A stretch of DNA of 53,635 nt from Methylobacteriaceae bacterium (GTDB lineage Bacteria; Pseudomonadota; Alphaproteobacteria; Rhizobiales; Beijerinckiaceae): the NCBI GenBank assembly GCA_020638135.1, contig JACKJE010000020.1, positions 1-53,635 on the forward strand. The letters are read 5' to 3'. How positions within the stretch are numbered: position 1 is the first letter of the stretch; each line of letters begins with the position of its first letter. Position numbers and translations under genes: made by a program. The notes below the pieces were generated by a model. That model had not been told where the DNA came from and made no database searches. It saw only the letters and a list, made by a program, of their open reading frames with translations. This document shows positions 9,752-17,666 of the stretch, in pieces.

Positions 9752-11668
9752 TCAAATCGTCACCTGCGCTCCGATCTCGACCACGCGACCTGCGGGTATG
9801 TGGAAATAGTCGGTCGCACCGGCAGCGTTGCGCGACAGATAGATGAAGAGCGCGCGCTGCCAGCGGCGCATCTCGCTTTTGGCGGCCGGTTTCAGGGAGC
9901 GCCGCGAGACGAGGAAGGAGGTCGACATGATGTCGAACTTCCAGCCGAGCTTGCGGCAGAGCAGCAAGCCCTTCGGCACGTTGGGCTCTTCCATGTAGCC
10001 GAAGTTCAGCGTCACCAGCCGGAACAGGCGGTTCACCACATGCATTTCGACCCGGTCCTCGTCGGCGACGCGCGGCGTATCTGCCGTGCGGATGGTCAGA
10101 ATGACGTTGTTCTCGTGCAGGGCCTTGAAATGCTTGAGGCTGTGCAGCAGGGCGACCGGCGCGAGGTCGGGCTGCGCCGTCAGATAGACCGCGGTGCCCG
10201 GCACGAGAACCGGCGTTCTTTTCTCGAGCTGGCTGAGCAGCACCCCGATTGGCAGGTCGGTCTGACGCGCCTTGGTCTCGATTATCTCGGTTCCCCTGAG
10301 CCAAGAGCGCATTACGAGCATAACGATGCAGGCGATCATCAGCGGCACGTAGCCGCCCTCGAACAGTTTCATGAGATTTGCTCCCAGAAAGACGAGATCC
10401 ACGACGAGAAACGGAAGCAGCAGGCTGGCCGCCGCCCAGAGAGGCCAGCGCCAGTATTTGTGCACCACGACGAGCGCGAGGCTGGCGGTGACGACCATCG
10501 TGCCGGTGACCGCGATGCCATAGGCGTTGGCGAGCCTGCTCGAGGATGCAAACATCGCCACCAGCGCGAGCACGCCGATCAGCAGCATGGCGTTCACGCC
10601 GGGCATGTAGATCTGGCCGGCATGTTCGGCGGATGTGTGCAGGATGCGCATGCGCGGCAGCAGGCGGAGCTGGATCGCCTGGCGCGTCAGCGAATAGGCG
10701 CCGGTGATGACGGCCTGGCTCGCGATGATCGTGGCCAGCGTCGCGAGGATGACGACTGGCAGCAGCGCCCAGTCGGGATAGAGCAGAAAGAACGGGTTTT
10801 CCAGCCGCTCGGGATGGGCGAGCAGCATCGCGCCCTGGCCGAGATAATTGATCGCGAGCGCGGGGAAGGCGACGAATATCCAGGCCATCTGGATCGGCCG
10901 ACGACCGAAATGTCCGAGGTCGGCATAGAGCGCCTCGGCGCCGGTCACGGCCAGGAAGACCGCGCCGAGCGTGACGAGGCCGATCTCGCCGTGGCCCGCC
11001 ATGAAGCGGACGGCGTGGACGGGGTTGAGCGCCGCCAGCACCGAGAGGTCGTCGACGAGATGCCGTGCGCCGCCGGTCGCCATGACGGCGAACCAGACGA
11101 GGGTGATTGGGCCGAACCAGCCGGCGACGACGCTGGTGCCGCGACTCTGGATGAGAAACAGACCGAGAATGATGACGATCGTGATTGGCAGCACGTAGGG
11201 GTCGAGCGTCGATGTGACGAGCTTCAACCCTTCGACGGCCGAAAGTACGGAAATCGCCGGCGTGATCAGCGCATCGCCAAAAAACAGCGCGGCGCCGAGC
11301 GCGCCGATCAGCAGGACGGCTGGCGCCGTGCGCCCGAGCGCCTTGTTGGCCAGCGCTAACAAGGAAAGCGTGCCGCCCTCGCCGTTGTTGTCGGTGCGCA
11401 GAAGGATCAACACGTATTTGACGGTGACGATGATCGTCAGCGCCCACAGGATGAGCGAGAGGACGCCGATCACGTTCGCGCGGTCGACGCCTGCGTGGCC
11501 GCCGCTTGCCGCGGTCATCGCCTCGCGGAAGGCGTAGAGCGGCGAGGTGCCGATGTCGCCGTAGACGACGCCGATCGAACCAAGCGTCAGGGTCCAGAAT
11601 CCGGCGCTCGTCACGCGTCTTTCATCGGCGCCCGACGTCAGCGTCACATTTTCTGTCATCTCGATCAT
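9752..11668 (-). CDS. kup: Potassium uptake transporter Kup
   Basis: Inner-membrane K+ uptake protein, probably H+-coupled. The 638-residue length fits the KUP/HAK family. About 12 membrane segments precede a C-terminal cytoplasmic domain of about 150 residues. The family signature GDIGTSPLYAF lies at residues 37-47 and further conserved segments include LRTDNNGEGG and ALFFGDALITPAISVLSAVEG. ATG 11668 has AGGGG 7 bases upstream; ATG 11659 is a close alternative. It diverges from the KdpD-like kinase across 110 bases, which suggests that the two-component pair may control it. Confidence 0.95.
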   Translation of the reverse strand: MIEMTENVTLTSGADERRVTSAGFWTLTLGSIGVVYGDIGTSPLYAFREAMTAASGGHAGVDRANVIGVLSLILWALTIIVTVKYVLILLRTDNNGEGGTLSLLALANKALGRTAPAVLLIGALGAALFFGDALITPAISVLSAVEGLKLVTSTLDPYVLPITIVIILGLFLIQSRGTSVVAGWFGPITLVWFAVMATGGARHLVDDLSVLAALNPVHAVRFMAGHGEIGLVTLGAVFLAVTGAEALYADLGHFGRRPIQMAWIFVAFPALAINYLGQGAMLLAHPERLENPFFLLYPDWALLPVVILATLATIIASQAVITGAYSLTRQAIQLRLLPRMRILHTSAEHAGQIYMPGVNAMLLIGVLALVAMFASSSRLANAYGIAVTGTMVVTASLALVVVHKYWRWPLWAAASLLLPFLVVDLVFLGANLMKLFEGGYVPLMIACIVMLVMRSWLRGTEIIETKARQTDLPIGVLLSQLEKRTPVLVPGTAVYLTAQPDLAPVALLHSLKHFKALHENNVILTIRTADTPRVADEDRVEMHVVNRLFRLVTLNFGYMEEPNVPKGLLLCRKLGWKFDIMSTSFLVSRRSLKPAAKSEMRRWQRALFIYLSRNAAGATDYFHIPAGRVVEIGAQVTI

Positions 11669-11778
11669 TTGCGGCCCCTATCGGCGCCGACTGGGCGGCG
11701 CGGCGGCGGAAACTCGCCTTCGGCGCGTAAGAATGCGATGCGGAAAGGGCGCGATCGCATAAGGAACCCGTAAAGACC

Positions 11779-13332
11779 GTGGACATGGCCGCATCCCCTC
11801 GCCATTTTCCCTTGCGGATGGAACAGGTCACAGCATCGCCGCACGTCGGCTGGCGGACGCCGCCTTCGGTCTCTGGAATTGCGGGCTGCGTCGGACTGAT
11901 CGCGGTCGCGACCGTCGCCGCCCAGCTTCTTTCGCGCGTCCTGCCGCCCTCCAGCGCGACGCTGATTTTCCTGGTCGCCGTCCTGATCAGCGCCGCCAGC
12001 TTCGGCTTCTGGACGGGGCTGCTTGCTGCGGCGCTCGCCTTTCTGTGCGCCAATTTCTTCTTCGTGGAGCCGGTCCACACGTTTTCGGTGCGCCATGCCG
12101 AGGATGTGCTGGCGCTGGGCGTTTTCCTGATTGCCGCCGCCGTGACCGGCTTCATTGCCGGGCGAATGCGCGAGCAGGCGAACGCCGCGCGTCAACGCGC
12201 CGACATGCTCGAACTTCTGTCGGATTTCAGCGCCGATCTGTCTGGCCGGACGACACAGGACGAGGTTGGCAAGGCCATGATCCGCCATCTCGCGCGCGCT
12301 GCGGGCGGCGCGGCGGCGCTGGTGGAGTTCCGGGACGACGCGATCGCCGCTTGGCAGGGCGCGCCCGACGGCGCAACTCTCGAGCCGGCAGACCTGCAGG
12401 CGGCCGACTGGGCGGCCCGGCACGACGCGCGATCGTTGGCGGCTGCGCCCGGCTGGTCGGGCAGCCGCTTTACGTTCCAGCCGCTGTGGCGCGCCGGGGC
12501 GGGCGTGAGCGTCGTCGGATATACACGGCCCCAGGGCGGGGCGTTGAGCGAGCAGGTGGTCGGAGCGATTCTGCAGCAAGGCGCGGCGGCGATGGAGCGC
12601 GTCGAACTCGCGGGTGAGGCGGCGCGCGCGCGCGAGGCCGCGGAGCAGGAGCGGCTGCGTTCGGCGCTACTGTCTTCGCTGTCGCACGACCTGCGCACGC
12701 CGCTCGCCGCCATTCTCGGCTCGGTGACGACACTGCGCGAACTCGGCGACGCCATGCCGACGGAGGCGCGCGCCGATCTTCTGGCGGCGATCGAGGAAGA
12801 AACCGGTCGCCTGTCGCGCTTCGTCGCCAATCTCCTCGCAATGACGCGACTGGAGGCGGGCGTGGCGCTCAAACGCGACTGGACCGACGTCGGCGATATT
12901 CTTCGGGCGGCTGTCGCGCGAGCGCGAAAAGCCTTTCCCGCGCAGGCGCTTGAACTTTCGCTTGGCCCCAACTTGCCGCTCGTTCGCGCGGACGCGACAC
13001 TGCTGGAGCAGGCGATCTTCAATCTGATCGACAATGCCGCGCGCCATTCGCCCGCGGGCGCCCCGGTCATGCTGTCGGCGCAACTTGCGGGCGAGGAGAT
13101 CGCCATCGCGGTCGAGGATCGCGGACCGGGAGTTGCGCCTGAAGCGCGCGAGCGCATCTTCGGCAAGTTCTTCACGACATCGCCTTCGGGCGCCGGGCTT
13201 GGGCTCGCGATCTGCCGCGGCGTCGTCACGGCGCTCGGCGGCTCGATTGCGCTGGAAGCGCCGGAGGCGGCAAGGAGCGGCGCGCGGTTCGTCATTCGCC
13301 TGAAGGTCGAGCCGGCAATGCAGGAGGCCTGA
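11779..13332 (+). CDS. kdpD: Short KdpD-like sensor histidine kinase (no N-terminal KdpD/Usp domains)
   Basis: 517 residues against about 900 for full-length KdpD. It begins directly with the four-helix membrane domain (residues about 35-130, DUF4118-like), then a GAF-like region, a dimerisation helix with HDLRTP (phospho-acceptor His303), the N box NLIDN near 416-420, DRGPG at 447-451 and GAGLGL at 471-476. All kinase motifs are intact. The cytoplasmic N-terminal domain and its Walker site are absent, with no trace upstream, where the divergent kup begins. Start GTG 11779 or ATG 11785. It ends 7 bases before the response regulator. kdpFABC is not in the window, so the target is probably kup, or kdp elsewhere. 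Confidence 0.85.
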   Translation: MDMAASPRHFPLRMEQVTASPHVGWRTPPSVSGIAGCVGLIAVATVAAQLLSRVLPPSSATLIFLVAVLISAASFGFWTGLLAAALAFLCANFFFVEPVHTFSVRHAEDVLALGVFLIAAAVTGFIAGRMREQANAARQRADMLELLSDFSADLSGRTTQDEVGKAMIRHLARAAGGAAALVEFRDDAIAAWQGAPDGATLEPADLQAADWAARHDARSLAAAPGWSGSRFTFQPLWRAGAGVSVVGYTRPQGGALSEQVVGAILQQGAAAMERVELAGEAARAREAAEQERLRSALLSSLSHDLRTPLAAILGSVTTLRELGDAMPTEARADLLAAIEEETGRLSRFVANLLAMTRLEAGVALKRDWTDVGDILRAAVARARKAFPAQALELSLGPNLPLVRADATLLEQAIFNLIDNAARHSPAGAPVMLSAQLAGEEIAIAVEDRGPGVAPEARERIFGKFFTTSPSGAGLGLAICRGVVTALGGSIALEAPEAARSGARFVIRLKVEPAMQEA

Positions 13333-13339
13333 GGGCGAG

Positions 13340-14032
13340 ATGTCGGAGCGCAAGCGAATCCTGATCGTCGACGACGAACCGCAGATCCAGCGCTTCCTGA
13401 AGCCAGCCCTGGTGGCGGGCGGCTATGCGGTCGCGCAGGCAGCGTCGGGCCGTGAGGCCCTGCGTCAGATCGACGAATTCCAGCCGGACGCCATCGTGCT
13501 CGATCTCGGGCTGCCGGACATGGACGGCAAGACGGTCATCGTTCACGCGCGGCAGACAAGCGACACGCCGATCATCGTCCTGTCGGCGCGCGAGCAGGAG
13601 GCCGAGAAAATCGCGGCGCTCGATCTTGGCGCCAACGATTATGTCGCCAAGCCGTTCGGGATCGCGGAGCTGCTGGCGCGCGTGCGCGCCGCGCTGCGGC
13701 CACGTCGGAGCCAGAGCCCGGATGCGCCGCTTCTGCGCATCGGCGATGTCGTGATCGACGTTCCCGCGCATCGCGTGACGCGCGGAGGCGCGCCAATCGT
13801 TCTTACGCCCAAGGAATTCGAGCTTCTCCTCCTGCTCGCGCGCAACGCAGGACGGGTGGTGACGCATCGGCAATTGCTCGCCCATGTCTGGGGACCGGCG
13901 CATGTCGAGGACACTCAATACTTGCGAGTCTTCATCGGGCAATTGCGGGCTAAGCTCGAGCGCGACCCTTCGGAGCCCATGCTGATCGCCACCGAGCCCG
14001 GTGTCGGATACCGCCTTTCGGAACCTCCATGA
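13340..14032 (+). CDS. kdpE: KdpE-like OmpR-family response regulator
   Basis: A 230-residue DNA-binding response regulator partnering the kinase just upstream. The receiver domain has the acidic pair DD at 11-12, phospho-acceptor Asp55 in VLDLGLPD, Ser82 and Lys104 (AKPF). The winged-helix domain carries LTPKEFELLLLLARNAGRVV and ends GVGYRLSEPP, both typical of KdpE. Length is normal. Confidence 0.9.
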   Translation: MSERKRILIVDDEPQIQRFLKPALVAGGYAVAQAASGREALRQIDEFQPDAIVLDLGLPDMDGKTVIVHARQTSDTPIIVLSAREQEAEKIAALDLGANDYVAKPFGIAELLARVRAALRPRRSQSPDAPLLRIGDVVIDVPAHRVTRGGAPIVLTPKEFELLLLLARNAGRVVTHRQLLAHVWGPAHVEDTQYLRVFIGQLRAKLERDPSEPMLIATEPGVGYRLSEPP

Positions 14033-14346
14033 CCGTGCATCCTGAAGCAGACATTCAAGACGCCCCAAAAGGGTCTGTTTGGCCAGGACCGGCTGGCATT
14101 GCGAGCGCCTGCTTTCCGCCCGAACCGCCGTTGGCGACGGCTGCTTCCGGGCGCGTTATCTGAATGACCGCTTCCGGCCCGGAGGCCAATGCGAACTGCC
14201 GACCGTCAACGGACCTTCACAATCGGTTGTAGGAGAGGCGCGTCTGCGCCGTCAGCGGATCCATGGCCGATGCGCGGAATGTCCTCGTGACCGAGGTCGA
14301 GGATCTCAGGCTTGTAGTTCTCGGCGCTTGCGTCCAGTGTGATGAG
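14033..14346. other. Non-coding stretch between kdpE and the crotonase gene
   Basis: No convincing gene, terminator or promoter was identified. A minus-strand frame here gives a protein-like stretch (ENYKPEILDLGHEDIPRIG), but it has no recognisable family or start and overlaps the crotonase start, so it is not annotated. Confidence 0.4.
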
Positions 14347-15120
14347 ATGTCTGAACAACTCGTCAAATACAAGGTCGTCGACGGCGTCGCCGAAATTCTG
14401 CTGAATCGACCGCCCGTCAATGCATTGAGCCTGCAGGTCATCGATCAGCTTCTGGCGGCGCTCCAGCGCGCGCGGGAAGATGCAGAGGTCCGCGTCGTCA
14501 TTGTCGCCAGCGCTCAAAAGATCTTTTGCGCAGGGCTCGATCTCGACATTCTGCGCGACAAGTCAGGCGTCGAGGCGAAGCAGTTTCTCGAGAAGCTCTA
14601 TTTCGCGCTGAACGATGTGCAATACCGTCTTGGCAAGCCGAGCATAGCTGCGATCGACGGCGCCACGCGCGCCGGCGGAATGACCATCGCGATTTCCTGC
14701 GACATGATCGTCGCCGGAGAGGGCGCCACTTTCGGCTATCCGGAAATCAACGTCGGCCTGATCCCGGCGCTGCACTTCGTGCAGCTGACACGGCTGGTCG
14801 GCAAGCATCAGGCGTTCGGGCCGCTGTTCCTCGGAGATCCTTTCGATACTCAGAGCGCCTTCCGAATGGGCCTTGTCAGCGAGATCGTTCCAACCGGCAC
14901 AGCCCTCGATCGCGCGCGCGTTCTGGCGCGGCGCTTTGCCGAAAAGTCGGCCGTCGTGATGAAACTCGGGCGGGACGCATTCATGCGCGCTTATGATTCC
15001 GACTACCGGCGTTCGATCGAAGCTGCGGCCGAAACCTTCGCTCTGGTGGCGACGACCGATGATTGTCAGGAAGCGCTGCGAGCGTTCGTCGAAAAGCGGC
15101 CGCCGAATTTCAAGCGCTGA
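14347..15120 (+). CDS. Enoyl-CoA hydratase/isomerase family protein
   Basis: A 257-residue crotonase-fold protein acting on an acyl-CoA thioester. The oxyanion-hole segments are present (FCAGLDLDIL and GATRAGGMTIAISCD), as is the second acidic position, in FGYPEINVG. The position of the first catalytic Glu of classical hydratases is Thr (GGMTIA), so simple enoyl hydration is doubtful and an isomerase or other crotonase reaction is possible. ATG 14347 was chosen because homology begins there; upstream in-frame sequence is not crotonase-like, although the ribosome site is poor. It converges on the isomerase gene at 15273. Confidence 0.85.
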   Translation: MSEQLVKYKVVDGVAEILLNRPPVNALSLQVIDQLLAALQRAREDAEVRVVIVASAQKIFCAGLDLDILRDKSGVEAKQFLEKLYFALNDVQYRLGKPSIAAIDGATRAGGMTIAISCDMIVAGEGATFGYPEINVGLIPALHFVQLTRLVGKHQAFGPLFLGDPFDTQSAFRMGLVSEIVPTGTALDRARVLARRFAEKSAVVMKLGRDAFMRAYDSDYRRSIEAAAETFALVATTDDCQEALRAFVEKRPPNFKR

Positions 15121-15272
15121 CAGTTCGCCCGCGCGTCACTCGGGCACAAGCGACGCGTCGAGCGGCGCTGGCGCATGGGCGAAGCTCGAGATCCATCACC
15201 GAGCCGATACCCCAGCGCGAAGAGCGACGGCAGCAGGCGGCCAGCATCGCCCCCAATTCGCCTCGCACGACA

Positions 15273-15893
15273 TCAGCGTTGAGGCCTCGACGGCTCGATA
15301 CCCTGCGCCCTTTGCTCGATGCGCCTCGCCAGCATGCCGACGCGGTCGCCACCCCAGAACAATTCTCCATCGAGAAGCATGCTGGGCACGCCGAAAACAC
15401 CGAGGCTCTCGGCTTCCTCGGTGATCGCCTCGACCTCGGTCTGGGCCGGGCCCTCGATATAAGCCGCGAACTCGGATGCGGATCCGCCGAGTTTCTCGAT
15501 CACCGCGCACATCTGTTCGAGGTCGTCGAGATCCAGGCGGTGGGTCCAGAACATCTCGAACACCGTGTTATGATAGGCGCGAAAAAATCCGTTCCGCTGC
15601 GCGAACAACATGCCCGCGCTCGAACAGGTCGCATCATAGATCCGCTTCGGACCTTTCAGGATCAGCCCCTGCTCGTTCGCGTGGCGTCGGGCGTCCATGT
15701 AGGCGTATCGCACCTTGCGCCAGTCATGCGCCGACCGCGTGTCGACGGAACCGAGATATTCCGCGATGCGCAGCGTGTAGGGACGCCACTCGAGTTCGAC
15801 ATCGTGCGTTCGTTCGAGATCGAACAGCGCCTTGTTCGCGACGTAGGCATAGGGGCTCTTGTAGTCGGTATAGACCCGGACCCTGGTTTTCAT
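15273..15893 (-). CDS. DsbA-fold 2-hydroxychromene-2-carboxylate isomerase family protein
   Basis: 206 residues with the thioredoxin-like/kappa-GST architecture. The N-terminal strand VRVYTDYKSPYAYVANKAL carries Ser-Pro-Tyr instead of the redox CxxC, and the cis-Pro loop is FGVPSMLLDGELFWGGDRV. Such enzymes isomerise ring intermediates, often with glutathione; the exact substrate is unknown. It is the last gene of the minus-strand set TetR, acyl-CoA dehydrogenase, two crotonases and this gene. Its ATG overlaps the TGA of the preceding short frame as ATGA. Confidence 0.8.
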   Translation of the reverse strand: MKTRVRVYTDYKSPYAYVANKALFDLERTHDVELEWRPYTLRIAEYLGSVDTRSAHDWRKVRYAYMDARRHANEQGLILKGPKRIYDATCSSAGMLFAQRNGFFRAYHNTVFEMFWTHRLDLDDLEQMCAVIEKLGGSASEFAAYIEGPAQTEVEAITEEAESLGVFGVPSMLLDGELFWGGDRVGMLARRIEQRAQGIEPSRPQR

Positions 15894-16003
15894 GCGCCCT
15901 CGCTCATTCTTGACAGATTGACGACGAATTCGTCGATGTCACGATTCCACGCGCCCGGCGTGAGCCCGAGCTCTTTCGCCGATGACCGCACCAACCAGGG
16001 CGC
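15890..16003 (-). other. In-frame 37-codon extension after the crotonase stop codon
   Basis: After the TAG that ends the crotonase gene (16004-16006) the same frame stays open for 37 codons, protein-like (for example KELGLTPGAWNRDIDEFVVN), and ends with TGA at 15890-15892, overlapping the next ATG as ATGA. It could be the old C-terminus cut off by a nonsense change, a 33-residue GTG-started peptide, or chance. Confidence 0.3.
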
Positions 16004-16744
16004 CTAGCGTCGTCCCTCGACGAACTGACGCATCGCTTGCTGCGCGGCGGCAGTCCGCCCCAATTCCTGCGCCGCCGCCATTTCGTGGGCATAGCCTTCG
16101 AGCACGCCCATCTGCTCCACGTCAGCCAAGGTTTTCCGCGCCATCTCGACTGCGGTCGGATCGCGTTCGGCGATTTCGCGGGCGATATTCATCGCAAAGG
16201 GCATCAGTTCAGCCTGCGGAAGGCAGGCCTCGATGGCGCCGCGCCTATACATTTCCTGCGCGGTCAGGCAATGGCCGGTCAGCAGCATCCGGTTGACGGT
16301 CGAATGGCCGAGCAGCCGCATCGCGTGGCGTGCGCCGCCGAGCATGCCGACCTTGATCTCCGGAATCCCGAAGATGGCGTTTTCGCTCGCGACGATGATG
16401 CAACAGGACGCCGCCATGCCGAGACCGGCGCCGAGCGCCGCCCCGTTGACCGCTGCGATCGTCGGCTTCCTGCCTTCGAGAAAGGCGCGGTACATGTCGA
16501 CGCCGATCGAGACCGGCCCGGCCGTATTGGTTTCGAGCGCTTGCAAATGGCGCTTCAGGTCGACGCCGGCGGAAAAGCACTTGCCCTTGCCGGTGAGGAT
16601 GACGACGCGCACCTGCGGATCGGCGTCCATGGCGCCGAGCGCGCTGGTAAGGTCACGTACTGTCTCGACGTCCAACGCATTGACCGGAGGGCGCGCCAGC
16701 GTCACGACGCCCACGCCTTCAGAAATCTGCGTCTCGATTGTCAT
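16004..16744 (-). CDS. Enoyl-CoA hydratase/isomerase family protein
   Basis: A 246-residue crotonase. Oxyanion-hole segments are CFSAGVDLKRHL and GAALGAGLGMAASCC. The second acidic position is kept in FGIPEIKVG, while the first catalytic Glu position is Gly (AGLGMA). Hydratase activity is therefore uncertain. It lies 95 bases downstream of the next crotonase in the same operon. See the in-frame extension after its TAG stop. Confidence 0.83.
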   Translation of the reverse strand: MTIETQISEGVGVVTLARPPVNALDVETVRDLTSALGAMDADPQVRVVILTGKGKCFSAGVDLKRHLQALETNTAGPVSIGVDMYRAFLEGRKPTIAAVNGAALGAGLGMAASCCIIVASENAIFGIPEIKVGMLGGARHAMRLLGHSTVNRMLLTGHCLTAQEMYRRGAIEACLPQAELMPFAMNIAREIAERDPTAVEMARKTLADVEQMGVLEGYAHEMAAAQELGRTAAAQQAMRQFVEGRR

Positions 16745-16839
16745 TTGCGCTCACCTCGCCTCATCAAGCGCGAAGTCGGTTCGACGGTCAGGCATGCGGG
16801 CTTCTGGGAAACCCGCTGCCGGACGGCCAGACCGACGGG

Positions 16840-17652
16840 TCAAATGCTCGAGAAATCGCCGTGGCGACCCCTGCCTTTTGCGAAGCGGCCGGCGCCAGCG
16901 GCGCCTTCCTTGAATATGGCTTCCACCCCATTCGTCCATTCGCGCCGCAAACCCTCGCGCACCGGTAGACCATAAGTCTCGCAGATCGAGCGACGATCCG
17001 CGCGCACGGCTTCTTGCGGGAAACGCGCAATCTCCCGGGCCATCTCCTCGGCCGCGGCCCGCGCGCCGCCTGGCGCCACGACCTTCTCGCACATGCCGAT
17101 CTGCAGGGCCTCGCCGGCCGGCACCTTGCGTCCGGTCAGCGTGATTTCCATCGCCCGTCCTTGGCCGACAAGACGCGGCAGACGTACAGTGCCGCCGTCG
17201 AGTAGCGGAATGCCCCAGCGCCGGCAGTACACGCCGAAATAGGCGGTCTCGGCCATCACCCGGATGTCGCACCACAGAGCAAGCTCCATTCCTCCGGCGA
17301 CCGCGGGCCCTTCGACCGCCGCGATGACAGGCTTGGACAATTCGAGGCGCGTCGGTCCGAGCGCGCCTCTCGGCGCAGCGTTGGCGCCGGTCGGGAAGGC
17401 CAGCTCTTCTACGAGATTCTTCTGAAAGCGCTCACGGTCGGTCAGCGTGCTCGCGAACTTGAGATCCCAACCCGCGCAGAACGCTCCGCCCTCTCCCCAA
17501 AGCACAGCGACATCTGCCGTCTTATCGGCCTCGAATTCGAGAAACGCTTTCGTCAGGGCGTCGGCGCTGTCCGGATCCATGGCGTTTCGCGCTTCGTCGT
17601 ACCGGCTGTGAATGATGGTCCATACCGAGCCGCTCTTTTCAATTCGGATCAT
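16840..17652 (-). CDS. Enoyl-CoA hydratase family protein
   Basis: 270 residues from ATG 17652 (IRIEKSGSVWTI). Crotonase landmarks: AFCAGWDLKF, then AVAGGMELALWCD with the first catalytic Glu (Glu123) present. The second acidic site is replaced in the distinctive segment FGVYCRRWGIPLLDGGT, which marks a recognisable crotonase subfamily. The pattern is thus complementary to its neighbour at 16004, which keeps only the second acid. It starts 14 bases after the acyl-CoA dehydrogenase stop, so they are co-transcribed. Confidence 0.85.
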   Translation of the reverse strand: MIRIEKSGSVWTIIHSRYDEARNAMDPDSADALTKAFLEFEADKTADVAVLWGEGGAFCAGWDLKFASTLTDRERFQKNLVEELAFPTGANAAPRGALGPTRLELSKPVIAAVEGPAVAGGMELALWCDIRVMAETAYFGVYCRRWGIPLLDGGTVRLPRLVGQGRAMEITLTGRKVPAGEALQIGMCEKVVAPGGARAAAEEMAREIARFPQEAVRADRRSICETYGLPVREGLRREWTNGVEAIFKEGAAGAGRFAKGRGRHGDFSSI

Positions 17653-17666
17653 GACTTCCTCCCGGA

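Noticed and set aside
9635..11359. 574-residue plus-strand frame opposite kup
   Set aside because: Composition typical of antisense reading of a membrane protein gene; kup is certain on the other strand.
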